Of a DNA stretch of 60,000 bases, positions 1 through 10,359 are shown piece after piece. The position numbers were made by a program, and so were the translations under genes. Positions within the stretch are counted from its first letter, which is position 1. Every line of letters begins with the position of its first letter. Source of the DNA: Cryptomeria japonica. Its lineage: Eukaryota; Streptophyta; Pinopsida; Cupressales; Cupressaceae. The stretch lies in NCBI RefSeq assembly GCF_030272615.1, contig NC_081409.1, positions 471,382,573 through 471,442,572 of the forward strand. Direction: 5' to 3'. Below the pieces are notes generated by a model. That model was not told the origin of the DNA and ran no database searches. It saw only the letters and a list, made by a program, of their open reading frames with translations.

Positions 1-287
1 TTGTCATCCCCAAATCTTACTAGACCTCCATTGTATTCCTGAAAGGTTAAGAATTTACTTTTATCACCAGTCATATGATGTGAACATCCGGAATCAATGA
101 TCCATTCATCCTTTTCTTCAATTTTAGCTGTTAGGGCCTACTCTACCAGTTGAACAGTAGGTGCCAGTTGATCTTCTATTATTGCAACAAAAGCCCATGC
201 ATTGTCTGATGGTTCTTCATTAGAATCATCAGTAACTCCTTCATTAGCATAGTAACATGATTTGTCTCTATTCTTCTTAAATCTGTA
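1..287 (-). pseudogene. Copia polyprotein, gag end to start of protease (partial)
   Basis: This continues the reading frame of the gag entry (288-1226) past its TGA stop and runs off the left window edge. The translation holds the segment WIIDSGCSHHMTGDKSKF, the start of a Ty1/Copia aspartic protease, with the catalytic D-S-G triplet at 87-95. A second in-frame stop, TAG, lies at 138-140. Copia protease releases gag, integrase and RT-RNase H from one polyprotein. The domain identity is clear from the D-S-G-C-S-x-H-M context. Two stops make this copy inactive. The rest of pol would lie to the left of the window. Confidence 0.85.
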
Positions 288-1226
288 TCACTGATATTCA
301 GGGTTAGGCTTATATGTTCTTTTAGCTTCTTCTTTCAATCTTGCATGTCTATCAGGACACCTAGATGCCATATGACCAATTTTATTGTAGTAAAAACATT
401 TAAATGGTTCTTTACCTTCATACTTACTTCCAACTGGACCTTTAGGTATTTTCCTTGCATATAGTGCTTCAAGCTCTTCAAGTTCTTCTTTCTCTCTTCT
501 GATTTCTTCAAGTTCTCTAGCATAGAGTGCTTTCCAATCTGATTTTTCAGATGATGATGATGATGTTGCAGATGATGAAGCTTTGAAAGCCAAATCTGTC
601 TTAATTGAAGCAACAAGACTAAATTCCTCAAGTTCAAAAGCTAAAAGTTTTCCAACCAAAGTATCTCTAGATATTGATGTATTAGGTGTTGTTCTCAATT
701 CATTGATAATAGTTACTTTCATTTTGTATGCTGGTGGCAATGCTCTTAAAACTTTAGAAACAATTTCATCTTCACTTAAGGATCCTCCACAATATTGTAT
801 ACCCAAAACAATTTCATTAACTCTTTCCATAAAAGCAGAAATCCTTTCATCTTCTTCCATTTTCTGATTTTCATACCTGACCCGGAAGCATTCTAGTTTT
901 TCAATTTTGACAGTGGTATCACCTTCATTCAATGTCTCTAGTTTATCCCAAATATCTTTAGCAGTAGATCGGTCTGATAATCCCATGATTTGCTGATTTG
1001 ACAATGCGCTCAAAAGTGCTTCTCTTGCTTTGGAATCATTCTCCTGATCTTTAGCCAAGGTTGGTGGATTAGGTTGACTCTGTGTAGGACCAATATAGCC
1101 ATTCTTTGTAACATCCCATATGTCTTTTCCAATGCAATTCAGATGTGTCTCCATTCTGATCTTCCATATACCATAGTTAGTTCCATCAATCTTGGGACTG
1201 TCCTTCCTAAAATAGTTAGTTGCCAT
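288..1226 (-). pseudogene. Copia gag with damaged zinc knuckle
   Basis: Minus-strand frame of 312 codons whose ATG lies 44 bases after the primer binding site. Residues about 10-190 fit the plant Copia gag (UBN2 type) fold, with the N-terminal motif DGTNYGIWKIRMETHL and a central region of the form KIEKLECFRVRYENQKMEEDE. Residues about 215-255 are Ser-rich then Glu-rich and probably coiled. Near residue 277 a CCHC knuckle reads CFYYNKIGHMASRC: the second Cys is Tyr, consistent with a single TGC to TAC transition. Gag packages element RNA, and loss of a zinc ligand would be expected to weaken this. The frame ends in TGA where the polyprotein should continue. The plus-strand gag start at 58663-58924 is related. 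Confidence 0.85.
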
Positions 1227-1269
1227 AGAATCTCTTCGAGCTGTTAAACTTTTGCAAAAAGAGGACTTA

Positions 1270-1281
1270 GCTTTGATACCA
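1270..1281 (-). promoter_or_regulatory. Primer binding site of the Copia element
   Basis: The minus strand reads TGGTATCAAAGC, one base from the initiator tRNA-Met complement used by plant Copia elements (TGGTATCAGAGC). It lies two bases inside the LTR end at 1284, as expected, and sets the element orientation as minus. Confidence 0.85.
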
Positions 1282-1283
1282 AT

Positions 1284-2326
1284 TGTTAGGAACCGAAGGC
1301 AACTGAGGGGGTGGATGAATCAGTTGTCTATTAATTTCAACCCAAGTATAACTTAACCAAACTTAGTGCATAATACCGGTAATCGAAACTTAATGCCGGT
1401 AGACAGTTTAACAGTTAATAACAATATTGGTAAAGTTTAATGCATGAAACAAAAAGACAAATAACATCCACAACACATAACATAGATATTTGTATGTGGA
1501 AACCCTATAAGGGGAAAAATCACGGTGGGAAACCTTACCCACAATCAGATGATACTACTACAGATAATATGTGTGTACAAATGGGGTCTGCACATGCAGA
1601 AAGGCCAACTGCCTAGAGCTCACTGCTCAATCACAAAATGGGAGTCACACTGACTACAATTGGATGGTTAAATCCAATGATAATGTACTACTCAAAATAG
1701 CATCTTCATATGTTGGATTCAGTACCCGTTAAGCTCTAATTGTCTTCTTCATACCTTCCTTGAATCTTCAAATGATGTTTGCGGGTATAGCTCTGCTTAT
1801 ATTCGCATATACCTTATTACAATCCTTTACCACACCTTTTTTTTCATAATCTCACAAATGAGATCTTACATATATACCAAAATCTAAGACCAAATGTGTA
1901 GGTCGTCTCACTAAGAATATTACAATTAAATCAATTACAAATGAATCAATATGCGATGCATCATTTTGGCTAAATGCATTTGCAATAATAACCAATAAAT
2001 AAAACATCTTCATAACGTGTCGTGCTGATCTGGAATAGATAACTCTTGTCGATCTATAATCTAGACCTATTTGCCAGTAACAACAAATATGCAAACTCGA
2101 TTAGACCAATAACCAGATCACCAAAACCAAGTGTCTAAACAATGTCTTCGACATAACCAAGTAATCTCCAGATGATAACAGATCATCCTTAGTGCTGGTG
2201 AACAATATAACCTGTCGGTGAACTAGATACCAGTGACTGTGCATAAGTCACTAAACATACCGGTGAACATAACCAAAGATCTCCAGAAGGATAAGTGTTG
2301 ACATCAATGAAAAAACCAATGCAACA
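1284..2326 (-). repeat. 5' LTR of the minus-strand Copia element
   Basis: About 1,043 bp. On the minus strand it begins TGTTGCATT (plus-strand end 2326) and ends CCTAACA (1284), with TG/CA termini and the primer site directly inside. It contains the shared LTR hairpin motif near 1497-1535 (TGTGGAAACC, spacer, CACGGTGG). It was inserted into another LTR, which resumes at 2327. The partner 3' LTR is outside the window, so age and target duplication cannot be tested here. Confidence 0.75.
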
Positions 2327-2585
2327 CATCCATAATACCAACTACAGTGTCTTTGTAATCTCGTAGTAGGGATGGCCCCTCACCGTGGTTTTCTCCCATT
2401 TGGGTTTCCACGTGATAAACTTTGGTGTTCAGGTGTGATTGATTTTATGTGTGCATGTTTCTTATTAATGCTGGTTATACTGATAAGTGTTAAGCTTGAG
2501 TAGAAACTTTGATTAAGGTTAAGTCTAGTAGAACCGGTATAGTGTTGATTCACCCCTCCCATCTCAGCACCGGTTGGGACCAACA
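2327..2585 (+). repeat. 3' end of a plus-strand Copia-type LTR
   Basis: It holds the hairpin motif (CACCGTGG near 2381, GGGTTTCCACG to 2412), then the usual plus-orientation end: a stretch like GATTCACCCCTCCC and a terminal ACCAACA at 2585. No primer site follows, so it is a 3' or solo LTR end. Its left part should lie beyond the minus-strand element that interrupts it at 2327. Confidence 0.65.
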
Positions 2586-2960
2586 TAATTAATAAACAAC
2601 TTAAAAACATTTATTTAATTTTAGCCCTTCCTCTATAAAATAAAATAAAATATTCTTTATTTTATTAAATTCATTGTCTTTTAGTCCTATCCTATTATTT
2701 AATTCTTAACTAATTACCCCCCTTCCTCATTTGAATAATTAATTAATTATCCAAACTGGTCACATGTCCCTATACTCATTTTAGGGTGGTTATTCCCCAA
2801 ATGGACATGTCATTCCTCTCCATGACATGTGTCACTCCATTGGGACACTTTCAATGGAAAGCTGGAACAATGAGGTATACAACAAGAAAATGATGATCAA
2901 CATGAAGTTTTATTTTATTTATTCATTGAACTTCCACTTTTTATTGAATAAGAGGTGGTC
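2586..2960. other. AT-rich spacer
   Basis: Runs of TAATTAATTAATTAT and TTTTATTTTATT, with no coding frame or recognisable signal. It separates the LTR fragment from the unknown ORF at 2961. Confidence 0.6.
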
Positions 2961-3974
2961 ATGCTATGGTCAATGCCAACAAATTTTCTAGGACAACAAT
3001 ATGAAAAGAAAGATGAAGGTAATCATGATGAATTTTTCATTTTCTTAATTGATGAGCTTCCTTGTTTCAATGACCAAGATGAAGAAGACAAGACAAGCCT
3101 GGGACAATGAGGAGATAACCTGATTTTGAAGGATGAAAAGGTGGAAATGGAACAAAATCAGGATGAACAAGTTGAATTTGAAATACAAGATGTTTTTTCT
3201 CAAGTGCAAGAGCTGGTTGGTCAAGGTAAAAGCTTTGATATTTTTTATATTTAGGAAAGTAGCCAAGAAGCTAATTATAATGAGAGAATGTTCTTAAACA
3301 TAATTGCATTTTTTGCTCAAAGCTTGATGCTAAGCCTCAAATCCCAAGATTGGAAAATTGTGAAGAAGATTGGAAAGAGTTGCAATGGAGTCCAAATCAG
3401 TCCTATTATGCAAAAAGTCAAAGAAGACATTGAGGAAGACTTGTTTTGGGATGATTTGGGGGATGATTTGGAGATCACATTTTGATCAAATATAGCAAAT
3501 AAGACAACATCTTTTGAAGGAGTAAACCATGAATAGTTGAAGAAGGATGTACAAGAGGTCATGGTTTCACATGAACCACATGATCCAATTTTTTCAAATT
3601 GGCAGGTTGAAGCAAAGGAGGCAGCCACAATTCCACTTGAACTACATGAAGAGATTGTTTCCAACCAACAAGTTGACATCAAAGAGCTAGTCTATGAGAG
3701 AAATATCAATATTGAAGCCCCAAATTTTAGCATCTCAAGAGGGTTCCGAATAAGATTCTTATCAAGAGTTGAATCTAGAAAATCAGTACCTATCATACAT
3801 TCACCTGATAATAAACAAGTAGATGAAAAAGACCTACCTTCACTCACTTATCTAGAAGAAGAAGTTTGCATGAATAAGCAACACAAAGAGGTAGGTGACT
3901 ACATTTTCATTCTTGAAGTTGTTCATAAGCTTTTGAAGCATCCCAAATTGGGAAGACAAGGATGTTATTTTTAA
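2961..3974 (+). pseudogene. Unknown acidic ORF of 338 codons with four stops
   Basis: One frame is kept from ATG at 2961 to TAA at 3972-3974, broken only by stops at 3108 (TGA), 3252 (TAG), 3483 (TGA) and 3534 (TAG). The translated text is protein-like: rich in Glu, Asp, Gln and Lys, with short patches such as FFIFLIDELPCFNDQDEEDK and ILEVVHKLLKHPKLGRQGCYF at the C-terminus. I see no zinc knuckle, protease, RT or integrase motif and do not recognise a family. The long single frame suggests a decayed gene or retroelement ORF rather than chance. The neighbours are LTR remnants, so an element-encoded accessory ORF is the likeliest origin, but this is inference. Confidence 0.45.
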
Positions 3975-6379
3975 AAATTAGTGAATGGTTTTGTTTGAAT
4001 AAGTCTCATCCTTGGTTAGGATAGGCTAGAGTAGGATATATTAGTCCGTCTTTCCTCCAAGTGTTTTGGTAGAAAGTTTGTAGTTAGTTAATTTTGGTTT
4101 TCAGTTTCATAAGTGTTGATGAACAAGTTCTAGTCTAGTTCAGAGGTCAGTTGTTGTCGTTCAATGCTTCTAACAACGAGGTTGCAAGTCCAATATGAGT
4201 TGGTTCAAGGCTTCCCAAGAATCTATTTCCCAATGGATACTGAAGGTTACTGGTCAAATATGTTTAACAGTCAAGCACCTCTGAAAGTTACCAGAATGTT
4301 ACTAATTTTTGTTTTCATGACAAAAAATGTTTATTGCCAAAAGGAGGCTATAGTTTTGAAGGAAAGGTTTTTTTGATGGTTAATAAGTCCCATGTTTTCA
4401 GTTATAAAGGAAAAATGGCAAATAATTTTTATATTCAAGTTCATCTTGAAAAGATTTTTTGAAAAATTCCTTATATATATGGTAAAGAAATCTCAAAAGG
4501 TTTTCAAAAGCTTTTAGCTAAAATAGATGTCTCCCCAATTTATAAGTAAAAGTCAATATTATGTCTATGACTCGGAGGGAATTAGTTTTACAAATTTAAA
4601 TTAGGGCTTCCATCCTTGATGTCAAAAGAGCCTTAACAAAAGCCTTATTCCATGTGGAATAGTCAAGACCTTTCCACAAAAAGCATTTACATTATTATTT
4701 AGAGTTCTATTGTTCTTCATGGAGTTTTCTTTCAGTTTCGAGCTTTCTTTTTATCATGAAAATAAATCTTTCTAGATAGACAATCGGTCAAGCAAAGCTT
4801 TCTTTTCTTTTATACGACCAAAGATACAATCAAAGGTAGGGCTCTAATCCATGCATAAGAAGTGACCATAAAGAGAAGGAACAATCAAGTAGTCTAAATG
4901 GATTGCTCCAAATAGTTCAAACATGATACAAGCCTCAGATAAAAATAGTAAAGCTTCAAAGGGACAACCATTCAAAGACATGAGAAGGATATCCATGAGA
5001 ACTACAATCACAATGTTCAAAGTGTAGAAGAAAAGGACAAATGAAGGGTTTATTTGAGTCAATATTTATGTTGAGGTAAGGTCTCTAGCCTCAACAAAAG
5101 CCTTACTTTACTAAGAAGTAAGTGATATTTATTATCAAGAAGATTTCTCCCTTAAAACAAGATCCATCAAGTTTCATTTCAAATCATAAGTTAGAATAGT
5201 CCTTATTTAGGAAAAATAAAGATATCATGCAAAGAAAAGAGCATATCATTTTCTATTTGTAAGATTATGGTTCTTCGTATAAAAAATATTTGAAAAGTTG
5301 AAACCATAAAATGAAGTGAATATTAGAGAATCCCTAGATCTTAGAGCATTCCCAGATCAATCAACTTCAAGAGGCTTCAAACACAAGACCATAGACCATA
5401 GTAATTTTGTTTGAAGTAGTATGACAGAGGCATAGCACGTGAGGTCTTTATCTTAGAATCAATGCCAAAGACCATCAAAAAGTCAAGAACAAAGATGTAG
5501 GCACATGAAAAAAATATAGTCATGGAAAAAATGATCAGATCTTTGTGGAAGCACATTACATGACTTATATGAAGAGGGCACTATTTTTGAAGTCAAATTG
5601 TAGAGATAAGAAAAGAAGACAACCCTAGAAATATTAAGGGGAAAGCATCTCAGAGCATCTATGAAAGAAAATGATGTAGGATTCAGTGATGTAATATTGA
5701 GATGAAAGATACAAGTCAACGTAAGGATATTGATAAGAAATGAAAGAATGCACCTCCTGATCGAAGTTTTGACAAGAAATTTATATAAATTAAGACATGA
5801 TTGACTAGGAGAAAGTCATCAAAATTATGATATTAGGCATATGAATATGTAGTCCAATCTAGTATTAGGCCTTCATTAATACAAAAGTAGTGATCTCTCA
5901 GAGTTCAAAAGATTCTAGACAATGATCAGACAAGGAAGAGAGCAACCATATGAATGATTCATTCAGAAATTGAGATATGCAAACTAGGTTTCCATGATTT
6001 TTGGACAGAAATAAGAAAAAGGTAAAAAAAACCCAATAAATTTCGTGAAAACCCAGTTATACTTTTTCAGAAAATTTCACCATTCCTAGCATGCATCAAA
6101 GAGAATCAAAGAAATACAAGATTTTGGACTAGACACCAAGGATCAAATGAATCACAATTCATTATCTCATAGGTGGAAAGGTCTAAAACAATAATGTATT
6201 TGCAATTAAAGATATAGTTCATCAAAGACAAACCTAAGAGAATAAAGGCATATGGGGGGACTATGATAGAATAAAGAGACAACACACAACACTTGAGTAA
6301 TGGATCATATGAATGAACATTCAAGAGAAGATGGCCATCAAGGATATCAAAGGTTTCAATAGTAAACACATGTTTAGGA
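3975..6379. other. Gene-free AT-rich stretch
   Basis: No frame here has a recognisable motif. The longest open frames are minus-strand, low in information, and lack family signatures. From about 4800 the plus strand is A- and AAG-rich, similar in texture to 19836-21400, so both may be eroded internal regions of related elements. I could not establish an alignment by eye. Confidence 0.4.
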
Positions 6380-7515
6380 TGTTGAATTGGTTGAATAGAT
6401 TGGAATATGGAGAGGGGGGTTGAATCAACATTCCCATAATATTTAAAAATTTCCACAACTTCTTAACCTTTTACTTATATATTAATTTCATCAATTAAGC
6501 TCATCAACATGAAATACCAAATGCATAAGAAAGATTTAACATAGACACAAACAAAACATTGAATTTTATATGTGGAAAAACCAAAAGGGAAAAAACACAG
6601 AGAGTGTTAGCTCTCAAGATAATATAAGTAGTTGTATGGTGTTTACAAAAGGGGTGGCTCATTGTCGGGTGGCTCACTGCCAATTACAAAAGCCGCTCAC
6701 TACAATAGAAAATAAGTGAACGGGGAAAATTGCATCTCCTAATGCATGAATTCAGTTGCAAGTTAAGCTTAGATAACAACTCACAAAAACTTATAGTAGA
6801 TTTGATATGTGATTATTGTATCAATGTCCACAACTATTTGCAGTAGATTTGGTGAGGGATTATTGTATTGCTCTGTCGAACCAATTACTTGTAGCAGATC
6901 TGGTAAAGGATTACTGTAAAATTGTCTTTACTTTGATTCTTCTATATACTTCTTTTCTCATACACCTCTCACACTATAAACTGCTTCTCTTATTGCAACT
7001 TCTTTGTTGTCCACAACTATGTCATTCACATAAACCTGTTTTTCACCTTTCTCATAACCTTCACACTCTTGACACTACATGCTTCCTTATTTCATTTATC
7101 AATGCATATATGTTATTTATTAGAATAGAATGAGAGTCTATTGAACCCATAGACATGAACCCATAAGCACAAAACTTGAAACACAACAATTCCTAACTTC
7201 AAGATACAAATGCCATAGATTTCCATGATCATTCAAAAACAAAGAAAATAAAACTAATATGATTGATACCACTGATACCAATGATATTAGAGCTCACACA
7301 ACTGATATTGGAATATAATACCAAAAAAGATAAGCATAACTCGAGATTACGAAGATGAGGATCTTCCAAAAATAACTCCAGTAGATCATCTATCCTTGCT
7401 GCATCACTTGCTCAACACGTAATAACAAAATTGCTTCCAACATCATACACCAGATGTGGTATGCTAATCGAGTTTGACATCAATGACAACAACGACAATA
7501 TTCAAAAGTCTAACA
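6380..7515 (-). repeat. Copia-type LTR, minus orientation
   Basis: About 1,136 bp. It starts TGTTGAATTGG and soon reads GAGAGGGGGGTTGAATCAACA, like the ends of the other LTRs in the window. The hairpin motif lies at about 6571-6600 (TGTGGAAAAACC, then GGGAAAAAACAC). It ends CTAACA at 7515 and is followed on the minus strand by a purine tract (AAAAAGGAGCA), so it is probably a 3' LTR. No primer site lies to its left. A truncated second copy is at 18895-19835. Confidence 0.65.
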
Positions 7516-7856
7516 ATATGCTCCTTTTTCATTGATGGAAAAACATATCAAAATGATAATGCATGTAACTCCAACTCCCCCTTACTTATATGACTAATAT
7601 CTCTTCTATCTCTCCCATATTGTATTTCTCTTTCTCTCCATTTTTATTTCTATATTTCTCTCCCACTTTGAAAATAATGACAAAGGGTTCTTTCAATTTG
7701 AGACAACCAAAAAATATCAAAAATGCATACCAACCCAAAAGGATTCTCAATTTCTCTTCTTTTGAATATCAATTTATACTTCTCCTTCAGTTCTAGAAGA
7801 AGAACCTCCCATGAATGCACAACTATCTCGATACTAATAGATAAACTCCTACACTC
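7516..7856 (-). other. Remnant of element 3' region with purine tracts
   Basis: The plus strand is pyrimidine-rich (CAACTCCCCCTTAC near 7572, long TCTCTC and TTTCTC runs to 7670), so the minus strand carries several polypurine tracts beside the LTR at 6380-7515. No coding frame is recognised. It ends where the 0.5-kb direct repeat begins. Confidence 0.4.
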
Positions 7857-8410
7857 TATTGGGGCTTCCAATTTCCAAATAATTTCAAGCACCCTACTAT
7901 TAAAAAAGGTGGTCACTTCATGGATATGACACATAGTGGATGATTAATGATTTGAACAACTAGAGTAAAGGAGGATATGAATAAATTAATTCCAATGGAC
8001 CCCATGAAAGACTAGTGTTTTTGATCTATAGAAAAGATGATATGAATAGAGAATTAAAAATAAATGAAACATGAAAATATAAGAAATACCCATATCTGAA
8101 AATCAAGTTTCCAAGCTCCAATAAAAATATTAGTTCTGTACAATGTGTTTTTGGCTGTAGACCATATAGAAGACCGTAAGAAGGCTGAAAATCCTGTTAT
8201 TTCAACCTCCATGATAGAAGATGTCGACTTGGATTAAAAATGTATGCAAATATCAAATATTATGAAGACCCATTATACAAGTCGATGTTTCCTACCACCA
8301 AAAAAAAATTTAGATTCTTATCTGAAGTTTAAGGCAGCCGGCCAAACAAAAACCCAAAAGATAGCTTAAAGCAAGGTTATTGACTAACTAGTTTGCATAT
8401 TAATTTCTAA
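7857..8410. repeat. Direct repeat, left copy (candidate LTR of an unknown unit)
   Basis: From GGGGCTTCCAATTTCC to GGGTTTTGTTA, this segment is closely matched in the same orientation at 17350-17865. The two copies flank an ORF-bearing segment that would be only about 1.3 kb without the nested 7.7-kb insertion. That arrangement suggests LTRs of a small element, but the ends are not clean TG/CA and no convincing primer site is seen. A local duplication is the alternative. Confidence 0.45.
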
Positions 8411-8415
8411 GGGTT

Positions 8416-8824
8416 TTGTTAATTTCTCTGATAAATACATTAATGACAGTAAGAGCACATATGATGACAAAAAAATTGAAGTCATATAAGTATCAAGATC
8501 ATTTTAAATTTTTTACAAATCCTCTTTATAATAATGCAGATATAAATGATGAAATGACATACTGCCAGAGTATGTCTAACAAAGATCTCTATGTGTTTTC
8601 AAATCCACTATATAAAGAACAAGAAATATCTCCAGATGATCAGGAGATCTTATTGAGAAATGACATAAATAACAATGAGGATAATTGGGAGCATTTTTAT
8701 GGATCAGAAAAGTTGCATTCTCCAAAGCGCACTCAAACAAATAAAATTGGTGATATAAATTTTTCAAAATTAAAAGAAAATGTTCATGAGAAAAGTTTAG
8801 GGTTTCCAAATAATCTATCTCTCC
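8416..8824 (+). pseudogene. Unknown ORF, first part, split by the nested element
   Basis: An open frame of 136 codons that stops only because a 7.7-kb element is inserted at 8825. The protein has two copies of a short motif, FTNPLY and FSNPLYKEQE, about 35 residues apart, and is rich in Asn, Asp and Lys. When the insertion and one TCTCC duplication are removed, the frame continues openly into 16532. I do not recognise the family. Candidates are an accessory ORF of a retroelement or a captured host fragment. Confidence 0.45.
8820..8824. repeat. Target site duplication TCTCC, left
   Basis: TCTCC directly before the left LTR, identical to 16527-16531 directly after the right LTR. A 5-bp duplication is the normal product of LTR-element integration. 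Confidence 0.85.
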
Positions 8825-9953
8825 CGATGAATACTAAGAGGGGGGCGTGAATTAGTATGCCAAAAATCTTTGCACTTAAACACTTTGCAAGACTAACAGT
8901 AAACCGGTAAAACAGTTTAGCAGACAAACCGGTTAACACACATGCAAACCAAATAGCTAATAATGCATTCACCCACAAAAGCACAAACACAATAACACAA
9001 GATATTTTGATGTGGAAACCCAAAAGGGAAAAACCACTATGAGATGGAACTCAAAAGCAACTATCTGCAGAATAGGAACCAGACCAGTTAAGGTCAGACT
9101 GGTTAAGGTCTTACAATGTTCTTTACTAGAACATATCCTATTAGGAATCTCAATCTCTGTTAGGAGATAAGTCAGATTAAAGACTACCTTGCTAGAGGAT
9201 TTTAGATCCATAGATGTGAACCACCTTGTTAGAGGATTTACAAAAGGCTTTTGGGCCTACCCGGTTAAGGGCTATAGACTTGTCAAAGATGTGAGTAATC
9301 AACAAGTGATTGATCTAGCTAATAGGACAAACTACTTGGTTAGATCCTTGATAGCTCGTTCCTAATGTATTCCAGCATTACTTCAGTCTTCTACACATTC
9401 ATACTCTCTCTAACTCCTCAACCACCTTAAACCCTAGCTGTAATATCCACTGTCGTAGTAACAACATTATCAACAACCTAAAACCCTAGACATGATGTCC
9501 TTATAAAGGAATCTGATTTCATGTCAGTCCACTAGGATTACATTACAATTTCCTAGGTTCAATGCATCTAGACATATCTGGTAACACAACACAAAAAGCA
9601 CCGTTAAAGTGTCGGCCCCATCAAACAATTAGTGGATGGTAACTCATCACAAAATGTCGGTTGGTAACTCATCATAGAGTATTACCGGTTCATACAAAAT
9701 GAAGACTGGGAAGTATGTGTTCTACCTCTTTGATACTTCATACCACTTGAGATCCTTGAACCGCTTGGGGTTAACATGCTGCTTTATACTGGTAAACACA
9801 TTTTGCAAAACACCAATAGTCTAACGACTATAATACAACATACCGGTTGCAACATATTCTGGTTGAGCTTAGGCTCATACATATAAAGAAGATCTCAATG
9901 CAAGTGTGTGTCCATCAATGACAATCACATCATAAACATCAAAAATGCCTACA
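8825..9953 (-). repeat. 3' LTR of the nested element
   Basis: 1,129 bp, matching 15424-16526 at roughly 93-95 percent by eye. The plus-strand terminus reads CG where the partner has TG, a single T to C change. The hairpin motif is at about 9011-9045. It ends TGCCTACA at 9953, followed by the purine tract. Confidence 0.9.
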
Positions 9954-9966
9954 ATCTCCCCCTTTG
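9954..9966 (-). promoter_or_regulatory. Polypurine tract
   Basis: The minus strand reads CAAAGGGGGAGAT directly before the 3' LTR, the expected place for plus-strand DNA priming. Further GGGGGAGC-type tracts at about 10043-10050 and 10164-10171 add to it. Confidence 0.8.
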
Positions 9967-10040
9967 GCATTGATAGCAACACTTAGGAAAATAAAATTTT
10001 GACATCTATGTTTTACAACAAAATCATGCCATTAGCAAAA

Positions 10041-10282
10041 TTGCTCCCCCTATGCATATACACTATCCCTTTAACAGTACAATGTATAACTATTTTTCAT
10101 ATAGAGATATCAGAGCATACATCAAAATTTTAAATACTAGATACTTCTCCCTCTTAGAAAATTGCTCCCCCTAAGCATATACACTATCCCTTTAACAGTA
10201 CAATGTATAACTATTTTGCACATAGAGATATCAGAGCATACATCAAAATTTTAAATACCAGATACTTCTCCCTCTTAGAATA
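10041..10282. repeat. 121-bp tandem duplication with purine tracts
   Basis: Two near-identical copies, starting at TTGCTCCCCC (10041) and TTGCTCCCCC (10162). Each includes a stretch like TTTAACAGTACAATGTATAA and ends near CTTCTCCCTCTTAGAA. On the minus strand each copy carries one or two purine tracts, doubling them between ORF and 3' LTR. Confidence 0.85.
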
Positions 10283-10359
10283 CTTATCCCGCTTTGCCAA
10301 CAATGACAAAGTACAGCTGAACAACCCCTATTTCCATTTGGTATTAAAATAATAAAAGT

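Noticed and set aside
4844-6456. Minus-strand open frames of 70-116 codons
   Set aside because: Low-complexity translations of A-rich plus-strand DNA with no family signature.
6816-7133. 105-codon open frame on the plus strand
   Set aside because: It lies inside a minus-strand LTR, and the homologous LTR at 18895-19835 does not keep the frame.
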